Of a DNA stretch of 64,000 nucleotides, positions 1-7,525 are shown one piece after another; position 1 is the stretch's first letter, and every line of letters begins with the position of its first letter. A program made the translations under genes and the position numbers. The notes beneath the pieces were generated by a model. It had not been told where the DNA came from and did not search any database. It saw only the letters and a list, made by a program, of their open reading frames with translations. This stretch comes from a halophilic archaeon SHRA6 (GTDB lineage Archaea; Halobacteriota; Halobacteria; Halobacteriales; Haloferacaceae). The DNA is taken from NCBI GenBank assembly GCA_005239175.1, contig SOPS01000004.1, forward strand, positions 558,001-622,000, in the 5' to 3' direction.

Positions 1-1050
1 GCGAGTCAGTACGGCCGCGCTGGTCACGCCGTCGATCCAGCCACTGAACGCGGTATGGATGTGCTTCCACGGCTCGGCCGCGAAAACGACGTCGCCGCCG
101 TCGGCTTCCGCCGCAGCGATTCCTTCGTGCAGTGCGCCAAGTCGGACTCGTTCGACGCGCCCGCCGGCGGCCTCAACGCGCTCGTCGATCCGACCGGAGG
201 CGTTCGGGGTCGTGACGACGACTGGATCGGCCACGTCGATCGCCCGGGTGTAGTGTTCGGCAAGAATCGCGAGAACAGTATCCTCGTGGACGACTTCGCC
301 GTCGCGTTCGACGACGACGATCCGATCGGCGTCGCCATCGTGGGCGATCCCCAGATCGGCATCACCGTCGGCGACGAACGCCCGCAGATCGCCAAGCGTC
401 TCTGGAGTCGGCTTGCTCGGCCGGCCGGGGAAGTGCCCGTCGACGTTGCCGTTGAGGGTGACCACGTGTGCGCCCTGCTCACGAAGGACGGGTGGCGTTC
501 CGAGTGCGCCCATCCCGTTGCCACAGTCGACGGCGATTTTCAGCCCATCTGCGGCCGCGCCGAACCGCTCGGCGTAGCCGGCGACGGCCGATCGATACGC
601 GTAGAGTGGCTCACCGGTCGTCGTTGACTCCCACAGGTCCCAGTTGGCAGGGGCTGGCGGCTCCTCGACAGCCGCCTCGATCGCTGACTCGATCGAGCGG
701 TCGACCTCAACCCCGTCTCGAAACACTTTGATCCCGTTGTCCGTCGGCGGGTTGTGTGAGGCGGTGAGCATGATCCCAGTCCGTCCTCGAGAGGCGAACG
801 CGAGCGCTGGCGTTGGCAATACCCCGACCCGCTCTGCGGGGACACCCGCTGAGAGTACACCCGCTTCGACCGCTGCGGCGAGCGCCGGCCCAGTCACCCG
901 GCCGTCTCGGCCGATCGCCACAGTTCGATCATCAACGTCGAACTTCTTGCGAACGAGTGTCCCCACGGCGCGACCGATCGACTGCGCCAATTCGGGAGTA
1001 ACCCGCGATTGGGCGTCGCCTCTGATCCCCGCAGTTCCGAACAGCTCCAT
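1..1050 (-). CDS. Phosphomannomutase/phosphoglucomutase family protein (C-terminus cut by window edge)
   Basis: Alpha-D-phosphohexomutase, interconverting sugar 1- and 6-phosphates in the cytoplasm. The 350 visible codons start MELFGTAGIRG. They include the phosphoserine loop TASHNP (Ser98) and the metal-binding DGDADR (Asp238, 240, 242). Family members are about 450 residues, so roughly 100 C-terminal residues lie beyond position 1. The sugar-specificity loop, usually GE(P/M)SGH, reads AEPWKH (residues 325-330), so substrate cannot be assigned. The start ATG at 1050 is fixed by the N-terminal motif. Family assignment is firm, substrate unknown. Confidence 0.9.
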   Translation of the reverse strand, partial: MELFGTAGIRGDAQSRVTPELAQSIGRAVGTLVRKKFDVDDRTVAIGRDGRVTGPALAAAVEAGVLSAGVPAERVGVLPTPALAFASRGRTGIMLTASHNPPTDNGIKVFRDGVEVDRSIESAIEAAVEEPPAPANWDLWESTTTGEPLYAYRSAVAGYAERFGAAADGLKIAVDCGNGMGALGTPPVLREQGAHVVTLNGNVDGHFPGRPSKPTPETLGDLRAFVADGDADLGIAHDGDADRIVVVERDGEVVHEDTVLAILAEHYTRAIDVADPVVVTTPNASGRIDERVEAAGGRVERVRLGALHEGIAAAEADGGDVVFAAEPWKHIHTAFSGWIDGVTSAAVLTR

Positions 1051-1163
1051 GATTCGCCTAACAGCGGCGATTGATTAGAACGTGCTGTTTTCGCGCCGAT
1101 CGTACACAGATAAAATCGGATACCGATCCCGTATTTTTGTACTCGGAGATCAATCAATCGCAT

Positions 1164-1442
1164 ATGAAAAACCGCGTTCGTGCGCACGTGTTCGTCTCAG
1201 GCACCGTCCAGGGAGTGTTCTACCGCGCGTCGACCCGCGATGCCGCTCGCGACGTTGAGGTCGATGGATGGGTGAAAAACCTGCCTGACGGCCGCGTTGA
1301 GGCGGTCTTCGAAGGCGATCGCAAGGCTGTCGAGTCGATGGTCGAGTGGTGTCACACCGGTAGCGAGCGGGCAAACGTCAACGACGTCGAGGTATCCTTC
1401 GAAGAGCCGGAAAAAATCGAAGGGTTCGAGATTCGGCGGTGA
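1164..1442 (+). CDS. acyP: Acylphosphatase
   Basis: Small cytosolic enzyme (92 aa) hydrolysing the carboxyl-phosphate bond of acylphosphates. The typical core is visible: VFVSGTVQGVFYR contains the phosphate-binding loop and catalytic Arg, and WVKNLPDGRVE contains the catalytic Asn. Length matches the family. An upstream in-frame TTG at 1071 would add 31 residues unlike any acylphosphatase, so the ATG at 1164 is preferred. It is divergent from the phosphohexomutase and convergent with livF; no pathway partner is nearby. Confidence 0.93.
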   Translation: MKNRVRAHVFVSGTVQGVFYRASTRDAARDVEVDGWVKNLPDGRVEAVFEGDRKAVESMVEWCHTGSERANVNDVEVSFEEPEKIEGFEIRR

Positions 1443-1450
1443 GGACGACA

Positions 1451-1523
1451 GTCGATCGACACCGCCATGAGGAGAATGGTCGATCGACACCGCCATGAAG
1501 AGTATGGTCGATCGACACCGCCA
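1451..1523. repeat. 28-bp tandem repeat, 2.6 copies
   Basis: The 17-bp core GTCGATCGACACCGCCA begins at 1451, 1479 and 1507, an exact 28-bp period. The spacers are near-identical (differences such as TGAGGAGAATG against TGAAGAGTATG). The array fills almost all of the gap between the stop codons of the convergent acylphosphatase and livF genes. Role unknown; a transcription-end or nucleoid-binding role is possible but unsupported. Confidence 0.9.
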
Positions 1524-1532
1524 GTGAGAAGC

Positions 1533-2282
1533 TCACCCACCGAGGTACAGCTTCGAAACCTCGGGGTTATCAAGCAGCTCGTCGGCGACGTCCTCATAGC
1601 GAACGGTTCCCTGATCGAGCACGTAGCCGCGATCGGAGATCGACAATCCCTCACGGGCATTCTGTTCGACCATCAGGATTGAGGTCCCGAGATCGTTGAC
1701 CGTCCTGACGTTTTTAAACACGTCCTCGACGATAGACGGCGCGAGCCCTGCGCTCGGTTCGTCGATGAGAAGCACATCTGGCTCCATCATAAGCGCCCGT
1801 GAGAACGCGAGCACCTGCCGTTGGCCCCCAGAGAGGGTCCGTGCCTTTGCAGCCCGCTTCTCTTCGAGAATTGGGAAGCGATCGTACAGTTCCGCGATTC
1901 GATCGTCGACGCCGTCCTCGCGGGCGACGCCGCCCATCTGGAGGTTCTCTTCGATCGACAGCGACGGAAACACGTTGTCCGTCTGGGGAACGTAGCCGAC
2001 ACCCATCCGCACGAGGTCTGCGGGTTCGGTCCCGCCGATCTCTTCGCCCCGAAGCGTGACCGAACCAGTCCACGGTTCGAGCAGCCCGAAGGCGGTCTTC
2101 AGCACCGTTGACTTGCCGGCACCGTTCGGACCAATCAAACAGACGATCTCACCCGCTTCGAGATGGAGGTTTAGATCGTCAAGCACCTGCATCTCTCCGT
2201 AGCCGCTGTCGACGCCCGACAGCGACAACACCGGCTCTTCGGTCGGTTCTCGGTGAACGATCGCCGCGTCGTCTGCGCTCAT
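1533..2282 (-). CDS. livF: Branched-chain amino acid-type ABC transporter, ATP-binding protein LivF
   Basis: Second ATPase of a HAAT-family importer (249 aa). Visible motifs: Walker A GPNGAGKST, signature LSGGQRQ, Walker B VLLIDEPSAGL, and the switch His in SILMVEQN context. It is the last gene of a five-gene minus-strand operon and its start overlaps the livG stop by 4 bp, implying translational coupling. LivF and LivG would form the cytoplasmic motor under LivH/LivM. The substrate could be a branched-chain amino acid, urea, an amide or another small organic acid; family alone does not decide. Confidence 0.95.
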   Translation of the reverse strand: MSADDAAIVHREPTEEPVLSLSGVDSGYGEMQVLDDLNLHLEAGEIVCLIGPNGAGKSTVLKTAFGLLEPWTGSVTLRGEEIGGTEPADLVRMGVGYVPQTDNVFPSLSIEENLQMGGVAREDGVDDRIAELYDRFPILEEKRAAKARTLSGGQRQVLAFSRALMMEPDVLLIDEPSAGLAPSIVEDVFKNVRTVNDLGTSILMVEQNAREGLSISDRGYVLDQGTVRYEDVADELLDNPEVSKLYLGG

Positions 2283-3091
2283 GGGCTCCCTCCGAGATAC
2301 GCCTCGATAACGCGTTCGTCAGATCTGACCGCATCTGGCGTATCTTCCATCAATACTCGTCCCTGGTCTAATACGATGATCGGATCGGCAATGCGCATGA
2401 TGAAGCTCATGTCGTGTTCGATGATCAGGAAGGTCTGTCCCTCCTCGTTGAGTTCCTCGATGAATCCGGCGAGCTTCTTCGCGAGTGTCGGATTCACCCC
2501 GGCAACCGGCTCATCAAGCAGCAGAATGTCTGGCTCGGCCATCATCGCACGAGCCATCTCGACGAGTTTGAGCTGTCCGCCAGACAGCTCCGTCGACGGA
2601 GCGTTTGCGAGATGATCGATCTCGAATCGCTCTAACATTCGCTGGGCATCTTCGAGGTTCGCGGCCTCCTCCGTTCGGACCTTCGAACCGCCGAAAAACA
2701 GCGGGAGGATTGATTCGCCTGATTGGCCCTGTGGGCCGACCAACATCGCCTCCCGAACGGTCATACCGTCGAGACGTCGCGGCGTCTGGAACGTGCGCAT
2801 TAGCCCTGATCGGGCGATTTCGTAGGGTTTCATCCCCGAAACCTCGGTGTCGTTGACGTACACCGACCCCGAATCCAGCTCATAGAAGCCAGAGATGAGG
2901 TTGAAAAGCGTTGATTTCCCAGCGCCGTTCGGGCCGATCATGCCGGTGATCGATCCGCGCTCCACGGCGATCGACACGTCATCAGTCGCGGTGAGCCCAC
3001 CGAAGGACTTCTTGAGCGATTCTGTTCGCAACACAGCGTCGTCTTTGTCCAGATTTGCGCCGTCGTAGCTTAACGATAGCTCCGTGCTCAT
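2279..3091 (-). CDS. livG: Branched-chain amino acid-type ABC transporter, ATP-binding protein LivG
   Basis: First ATPase of the importer (270 aa): Walker A GPNGAGKST, signature LSGGQLK, Walker B ILLLDEPVAGVNP, and the H-loop in FLIIEHDM. The DEPVAGVNP variant is typical of LivG, distinguishing it from LivF. It overlaps livF and livM by 4 bp on either side, so the four importer genes H-M-G-F are one translationally coupled unit. Confidence 0.95.
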   Translation of the reverse strand: MSTELSLSYDGANLDKDDAVLRTESLKKSFGGLTATDDVSIAVERGSITGMIGPNGAGKSTLFNLISGFYELDSGSVYVNDTEVSGMKPYEIARSGLMRTFQTPRRLDGMTVREAMLVGPQGQSGESILPLFFGGSKVRTEEAANLEDAQRMLERFEIDHLANAPSTELSGGQLKLVEMARAMMAEPDILLLDEPVAGVNPTLAKKLAGFIEELNEEGQTFLIIEHDMSFIMRIADPIIVLDQGRVLMEDTPDAVRSDERVIEAYLGGSP

Positions 3092-4278
3092 TCGTCAACA
3101 CCTCGCTGTTCGCGGGTAGCCTGTCGCTCCTGCGATCGAGAGTCGTCCGGTGCTGCGCCCGGCCAGATGAGCTCCTCTTTCGGCGGCAAGATCCCTTGCG
3201 GTCGGAACCGGATGACAAGGATGATCAAGAGTCCAACCAACAGAAGTCGGACTGCGGAGACGTTGAGCGCAATTCCCGGGATCGCCTCGAAGAGTGCGAC
3301 GACGAGGTCGATCTCGTTGAGGAACCGCGTCCCCTCCAAGATCGCGACGATCGTCACCGCGCCGACGATCGAGCCGCGATCGCTGCCGGTCCCGCCGAGG
3401 ATGAGCGCCACCCAGACGTAGAACGTCTGCAGCGGTTCGAGTTCACCGGGATCGAGATACTCGAAGGCGTACATGTAAAACCAGCCCGCAACGGCCATCA
3501 GCACGCAGCCGATTACGAACGCCTGCATCTTCATCATGTACGTGTTCTTTCCAAGCGCCTTCGCGAGGTCCTCGTCGGCGCGGATAGTTCGGATGACCCG
3601 TCCCCACGGCGAGCGGTGAATCCGCCGAACGAGGACATATCCGATGAAGAGCAGCCCCAAGATGACGACCGTGTTTCGGGCAGTCCCCACAGAAGCCGTC
3701 GTCGAGAGCAACCTGACAGCCGGTTCGACGGGGAGCCACTCAAACAGCTCCGGTGCGCCGCTGATTCCCCTGCTGCCGGCGGTCCACTCCCGTTCGTTCA
3801 AGAACAAGAGGCGAATAACCTCTGCGAATCCAAGGCTGGCGATCGCGAGGTAGTCCGCCCGAAGTCGCAGTGTCGGGATACCGATGAGCACCGCGACGAT
3901 CGCGGCGGCGACAATCGCGACAACAAGCGCGATGACCGGTGACAAGAGGAGATCGTGCGGCGACCCCGGCGACGTGAGAAGCGCCGCGGCATACGCGCCG
4001 ATCCCCCAGAAGGCGATAACGCTGAAATTAATGAGTCCAGCGTATCCCCACTGGATGTTGAGTCCGACGATCATGAAGCCGTACATCCCCGCGAGACCGA
4101 GGAGATACATGCCGTAGTTGAGGCTCAACACGCCCACAGCCACGAGCATCAAGAAGAAGAGGAAGAACACCCCGACAGCGACGAGGTCTAATATGGAAAC
4201 CCCGAGGTTGCCCGGCTCGACGCGGAGTCGATCGAGGCGTTCGGTCAATCCTGCGCCGTCTGATTGCGATTCGCTCAT
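3088..4278 (-). CDS. livM: Branched-chain amino acid-type ABC transporter permease LivM
   Basis: Membrane permease (396 aa) of the HAAT importer. A charged N-terminus of about 30 residues is followed by 8-10 hydrophobic segments, with the LivM-type stretch GLNIQWGYAGLINFSVIAFWGIGAYAAA near the N-terminal third and a late FYVWVALILGGTGSDRGSIVGA segment, the usual EAA-like coupling region. The C-terminal tail is hydrophilic, as is common in haloarchaea. It overlaps livH by 4 bp and pairs with LivH in the membrane. Confidence 0.94.
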   Translation of the reverse strand: MSESQSDGAGLTERLDRLRVEPGNLGVSILDLVAVGVFFLFFLMLVAVGVLSLNYGMYLLGLAGMYGFMIVGLNIQWGYAGLINFSVIAFWGIGAYAAALLTSPGSPHDLLLSPVIALVVAIVAAAIVAVLIGIPTLRLRADYLAIASLGFAEVIRLLFLNEREWTAGSRGISGAPELFEWLPVEPAVRLLSTTASVGTARNTVVILGLLFIGYVLVRRIHRSPWGRVIRTIRADEDLAKALGKNTYMMKMQAFVIGCVLMAVAGWFYMYAFEYLDPGELEPLQTFYVWVALILGGTGSDRGSIVGAVTIVAILEGTRFLNEIDLVVALFEAIPGIALNVSAVRLLLVGLLIILVIRFRPQGILPPKEELIWPGAAPDDSRSQERQATREQRGVDE

Positions 4279-5234
4279 GTTGTATCATCCCCCAGGATCC
4301 CAGTTGGTCTAACAAGCAAGATTACGATCATGACGATGAACGCGACCGCTGCGTTGTACTGGGTGCCGACGAACGGCAGCGCAGCAGTCATTTCGAAGGC
4401 CATGCCGATCGTGAACCCTCCAAGCATTGCACCGTAGACGCTGCCGATCCCGCCGAGAATGACCGCAGAGAAGATCAAAAGCAGCATCTCGAAACCCATC
4501 CGCGGGCGGATCAGCGTGTCGAGCCCGAGGAACACGCCCCCGGCAGCGGCAAGCACCGCGCCGATGACCCACATTGCGAGGATGATCTCGCCGGTTCGGA
4601 TGCCGCTCACCCGTGCAAGATCAGCGTTATCTGCCGTCGCGCGCATCTTCCGTCCAAGCGTCGTGTACTGTAACAGAAGGTGCAAGCCAACGACGAGGAT
4701 CGCGGTTATTGCCACTGTCACCACATCTCGCGGCGTGATCGCGACGCCTAACGACTCGCTGACCCAGTCGATCCGACCGCTGCGCCCGACACCGTAGGTC
4801 TGGGGATCCGAGCCGAATCCGAGGATAAGCAGCGCCCGGTACGCGAGCGCGACCCCGATGCTCGTAATGAGCAACTCGATCGATCCTGTATCGAGCGGTC
4901 GATACACCAGAAACTCCGTGACCACGACGAGAATCGCCGCCGCAGCCATACCCACGAGCAACGCAACGAAGAACCAGATGGGTAGGCTGAACACGGTCGT
5001 CTCCAATGCGGCGGCGATCGTCGGCGACACTGACACGACTGCTTCAGGCCCAAGCAAATAGTCGTTGACACCGATCGCAACGACGAGCGCCCCGAACGCG
5101 CCGATAGCCATCGTGTCTCCGTGGGCGAAGTTGGCGAAGTTGCCGATACTGTACACCAACGAGAGCCCGATCGATCCCAAGACGATCACGCTGCTATAGA
5201 CGATCCCGTTGACTACGAGTTGTAGTGTAGACAC
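4275..5234 (-). CDS. livH: Branched-chain amino acid-type ABC transporter permease LivH
   Basis: Permease (319 aa) forming the heterodimeric channel with LivM. Recognised by the N-terminal NGIVYSSVIVLGSIGLSLVYSIGNFANFAHGD, the helix-rich profile and the late AVILGGIGSVYGAMLGG segment. The start codon is GTG. The binding-protein gene ends 43 bp upstream, so it belongs to the same operon. Confidence 0.94.
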   Translation of the reverse strand: MSTLQLVVNGIVYSSVIVLGSIGLSLVYSIGNFANFAHGDTMAIGAFGALVVAIGVNDYLLGPEAVVSVSPTIAAALETTVFSLPIWFFVALLVGMAAAAILVVVTEFLVYRPLDTGSIELLITSIGVALAYRALLILGFGSDPQTYGVGRSGRIDWVSESLGVAITPRDVVTVAITAILVVGLHLLLQYTTLGRKMRATADNADLARVSGIRTGEIILAMWVIGAVLAAAGGVFLGLDTLIRPRMGFEMLLLIFSAVILGGIGSVYGAMLGGFTIGMAFEMTAALPFVGTQYNAAVAFIVMIVILLVRPTGILGDDTT

Positions 5235-5277
5235 GTTTTAGCCTCCATATCCTGCATAAATGCCAGCCATCAGCGAA

Positions 5278-6612
5278 TTAGGTCGTGAGGTAATCGCCGA
5301 AGACGTATTCGTGGTCCTCAACCGTGTAAATCTGGTAGAATCCCGGCGGATCACCGTTCTCGTCAAGATCGACCGGACCGCTGACGCCCTCGTAGTTCAG
5401 ATCCGATGGGCTCCCACCGTCGTCGAGGATTGCCTTCGCTTCCTCAAACGTAAACACATCTTCGCCATCTGGACGAGTCACGTCACGGACAACCGCTGTG
5501 AGGGCTTCGGCGGTGAACTCGTCGGCAGCCTCGATCGCGATCGCTGCAATGTGCAACGCGTCGTAGGTGTACGCCGACCAGACGGTTGGCTCCTGGTCGA
5601 ACTCTTCTTCGAACCGAGAGACGTACGACTGGTAGTTATCCTGGTCTTGTGGAGCACTTTCGGTGATTCCTTTGAAGCCGTCTTGGCTCCCGGGTTCGGT
5701 GTTTTCGAGGATCGAATCGGCGATCGTCGACTCCGCGCCGTAGTAGGCGACATCCTCATTGTAGCCCGCATCGAACGCCTGATTGACCATCACCGAGACC
5801 TCGTCGGCGTATGTGAAAAATACCCACGCGCCCGCGTCGGTGTCGGCCATCTCTGACAGTTCGCCGCGATACGAGGAGCCTTCGGGTTCGTGCGGTTCGA
5901 TGTAGCGGAGATCACCCTCGTACTCTTCTTCGAATACGGTCGACAGCGAGTCGCCGTAGTCGTTGTTGATCCACGTGACCGCACAGGACTCGTAGCCGTC
6001 TTCGTACACCATCTCCGCGATGGCCGCACCTTTTGCGGCCCCGCTCGGGCTGGTTCGAAGCAGGTCTGGCTCGGTACTCAGTACCGCGCCGGTGCTGTTT
6101 TGGCTGATATGGACAACGCCTGCCTCCTTGGCGACACTGTTGTGGATCGCCATGCTCGCTCCAGAGCCAACAGTACCGACTAGCAGTGGGACCTCGTCTT
6201 GATTAACGAGTTTCTGTGCTGCGTTGACTGCGCCTTGATTCGACGTCTCATCGTCCTCGAGAAGCACTTCGAGTTCGTCTCCGTCGCCAATACCGACCTC
6301 GTTGATGTCCGCCAAGGCGAGTTCCAACCCGCGGGCATTCCGTTCGCCGTACGGCGCAAGTGAGCCGGTGCGAGAGTCGACCATTCCGATCTCGTAGGTC
6401 GTATCGTCGTCACCGTTGCCGTTTCCGCCATTGCCGTTTCCGCCGTCATCGCCACCATTGCCGTCGTCACCGCCGTTACCGCCGTTGCCCCCATTGCCAC
6501 CGTTTCCGTTACCATCCCCTTCGAGACAGCCGGCGATCGACAGCGCAACCGTCGTTCCGGCTGCCGAGAGCATTGTACGGCGATTCACTGAGTGCGTGTC
6601 ATCGTTGGACAT
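5278..6612 (-). CDS. ABC transporter substrate-binding protein, Tat lipoprotein (LivJ-like)
   Basis: Extracellular substrate receptor (444 aa) of the importer. The N-terminus has the twin-arginine motif NRRTML followed by a hydrophobic stretch and lipobox SIAGC, so it is predicted to be exported folded and lipid-anchored. A low-complexity Gly/Asn/Asp linker (about residues 33-70) tethers a Peripla_BP_6 domain beginning IGMVDSRTGSLAPYG. It is the first gene of the operon and is preceded by a TATA-like TTTAAA and the inverted repeat at 6654-6671. The ligand cannot be named. Confidence 0.92.
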   Translation of the reverse strand: MSNDDTHSVNRRTMLSAAGTTVALSIAGCLEGDGNGNGGNGGNGGNGGDDGNGGDDGGNGNGGNGNGDDDTTYEIGMVDSRTGSLAPYGERNARGLELALADINEVGIGDGDELEVLLEDDETSNQGAVNAAQKLVNQDEVPLLVGTVGSGASMAIHNSVAKEAGVVHISQNSTGAVLSTEPDLLRTSPSGAAKGAAIAEMVYEDGYESCAVTWINNDYGDSLSTVFEEEYEGDLRYIEPHEPEGSSYRGELSEMADTDAGAWVFFTYADEVSVMVNQAFDAGYNEDVAYYGAESTIADSILENTEPGSQDGFKGITESAPQDQDNYQSYVSRFEEEFDQEPTVWSAYTYDALHIAAIAIEAADEFTAEALTAVVRDVTRPDGEDVFTFEEAKAILDDGGSPSDLNYEGVSGPVDLDENGDPPGFYQIYTVEDHEYVFGDYLTT

Positions 6613-6653
6613 GTGTTACGAACACTCATTTTAAATTAGGGAGGATATACATG

Positions 6654-6671
6654 CTCCCGTCCATGGGAGGG
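6654..6671. promoter_or_regulatory. Candidate operator upstream of the importer operon
   Basis: Inverted repeat CTCCC-N8-GGGAG inside CTCCCGTCCATGGGAGGG. It lies 42 bp before the binding-protein ATG, just beyond the TATA-like TTTAAA. The 12-mer TCCCGTCCATGG recurs at 7479-7490, between the regulator and the divergent aldehyde dehydrogenase. The likely ligand is the neighbouring HTH regulator (inference). Confidence 0.6.
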
Positions 6672-6709
6672 TCTCGCAGTCAGGCGGTCTCTCGGTACGA
6701 ATGATCGAG

Positions 6710-7444
6710 TTAGGGATCGAGCAGCTTTGCTTCGGCCTTCCGAAGGTGTTCCAGCAACGTCGTTTTCGAGATATCGAGATCGGCAGCGAGTTCGCGGGTT
6801 GAGGTCTCTCGCGGCCAGTTGTAGTATCCTTCCGCGCGTGCGTGTTCAAACGCGTCGCGCTGTGCTGGTGTGAGTGAGTCGACCCGCTGTTTGCGACTCG
6901 AAGTTGTCGTTGTATCGGCGGTCATGATCGAGGTAATCGTTACTTCTGCTGGGGCATGTTCGCGAACTTGATCAAGTGAGGGTTCGATCTCGCTGCGATC
7001 GCCCATGAAACAGACCTGCCATTCCTCGGAGCCGTCTTCAATTCGGACCGGTTCACTGTGAACAAAGCCGTTTTCTAAAAGCTTTGGGCACACCATGTCA
7101 TTGGGGTCGTACTGCAAAAAGAACTCTCGGACGACGTTACCCGGTGCGTTTCTTGCACGTCCGAAGCGTTCCTGGAGTTCGTGGACCTCGCCAGCTCGAT
7201 CGGACTCGCGAATAATATCCAACAGCCGCTCGACCTCCTCGGTCGTCTCACCGAACGCGGTAAACAATCCGTTCACCGTGGTCTCGGTCTCTGGAGCGCT
7301 CTTTGGAGTATTGTACACGGCGTGGGCCAAAATGCCGCCGTCGACCTGTTCTGTCGCCTCGATCGCCCAGCAGTTCGGATGCCACAGATCAAGCGTCAAT
7401 CGTGTCTGGCCCTGCCCATGGAACGGTTCCTGCGCCTTGCTCAT
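6710..7444 (-). CDS. Bacterio-opsin activator-type HTH (HTH-10) transcriptional regulator
   Basis: Haloarchaeal transcription factor (244 aa). The C-terminal helix-turn-helix reads LTPAQRDAFEHARAEGYYNWPRETSTRELAADLDISKTTLLEHLRKAEAKLL, the diagnostic bat/HTH-10 motif. The N-terminal approximately 180 residues form the usual sensor region (TRLTLDLWHPNCWAIEATE at its start). The ATG at 7444 (MSKAQEP) is preferred over upstream codons because the family fold begins there. Gene order and the duplicated CCCGTCCATGG element suggest it controls both the importer operon and the aldehyde dehydrogenase. Confidence 0.9.
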   Translation of the reverse strand: MSKAQEPFHGQGQTRLTLDLWHPNCWAIEATEQVDGGILAHAVYNTPKSAPETETTVNGLFTAFGETTEEVERLLDIIRESDRAGEVHELQERFGRARNAPGNVVREFFLQYDPNDMVCPKLLENGFVHSEPVRIEDGSEEWQVCFMGDRSEIEPSLDQVREHAPAEVTITSIMTADTTTTSSRKQRVDSLTPAQRDAFEHARAEGYYNWPRETSTRELAADLDISKTTLLEHLRKAEAKLLDP

Positions 7445-7478
7445 GTGTGGTATGAAGTCGTCCCACATACAAGTCTGT

Positions 7479-7495
7479 TCCCGTCCATGGTAGGG
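7479..7495. promoter_or_regulatory. Candidate shared operator between regulator and aldehyde dehydrogenase
   Basis: TCCCGTCCATGGTAGGG, matching the 6654-6671 element over TCCCGTCCATGG and again ending AGGG. It lies in the 81-bp divergent gap, 34 bp from the regulator start and 30 bp from the dehydrogenase start, so one site could serve both promoters. Confidence 0.55.
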
Positions 7496-7525
7496 GAAGG
7501 GCATTTGTCTCTGACACGAAAACGA

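Noticed and set aside
1451-1523. CRISPR array
   Set aside because: Only three units with a constant 11-base spacer, so a simple tandem repeat; no cas genes in the window.
3055-3942. Long open frame (295 codons) on the plus strand opposite livM
   Set aside because: It is antisense to a clear permease gene, is full of Arg/Asp/Ser runs produced by GC-rich antisense reading, and has no promoter or family match.
6416-6634. Proline-rich frame opposite the binding protein linker
   Set aside because: A translation of the antisense of Gly/Asn-coding low-complexity DNA.
7181-7525. N-terminal extension of the aldehyde dehydrogenase
   Set aside because: It overlaps the divergent regulator gene and the operator-like element, and ALDH homology starts at about 7532.
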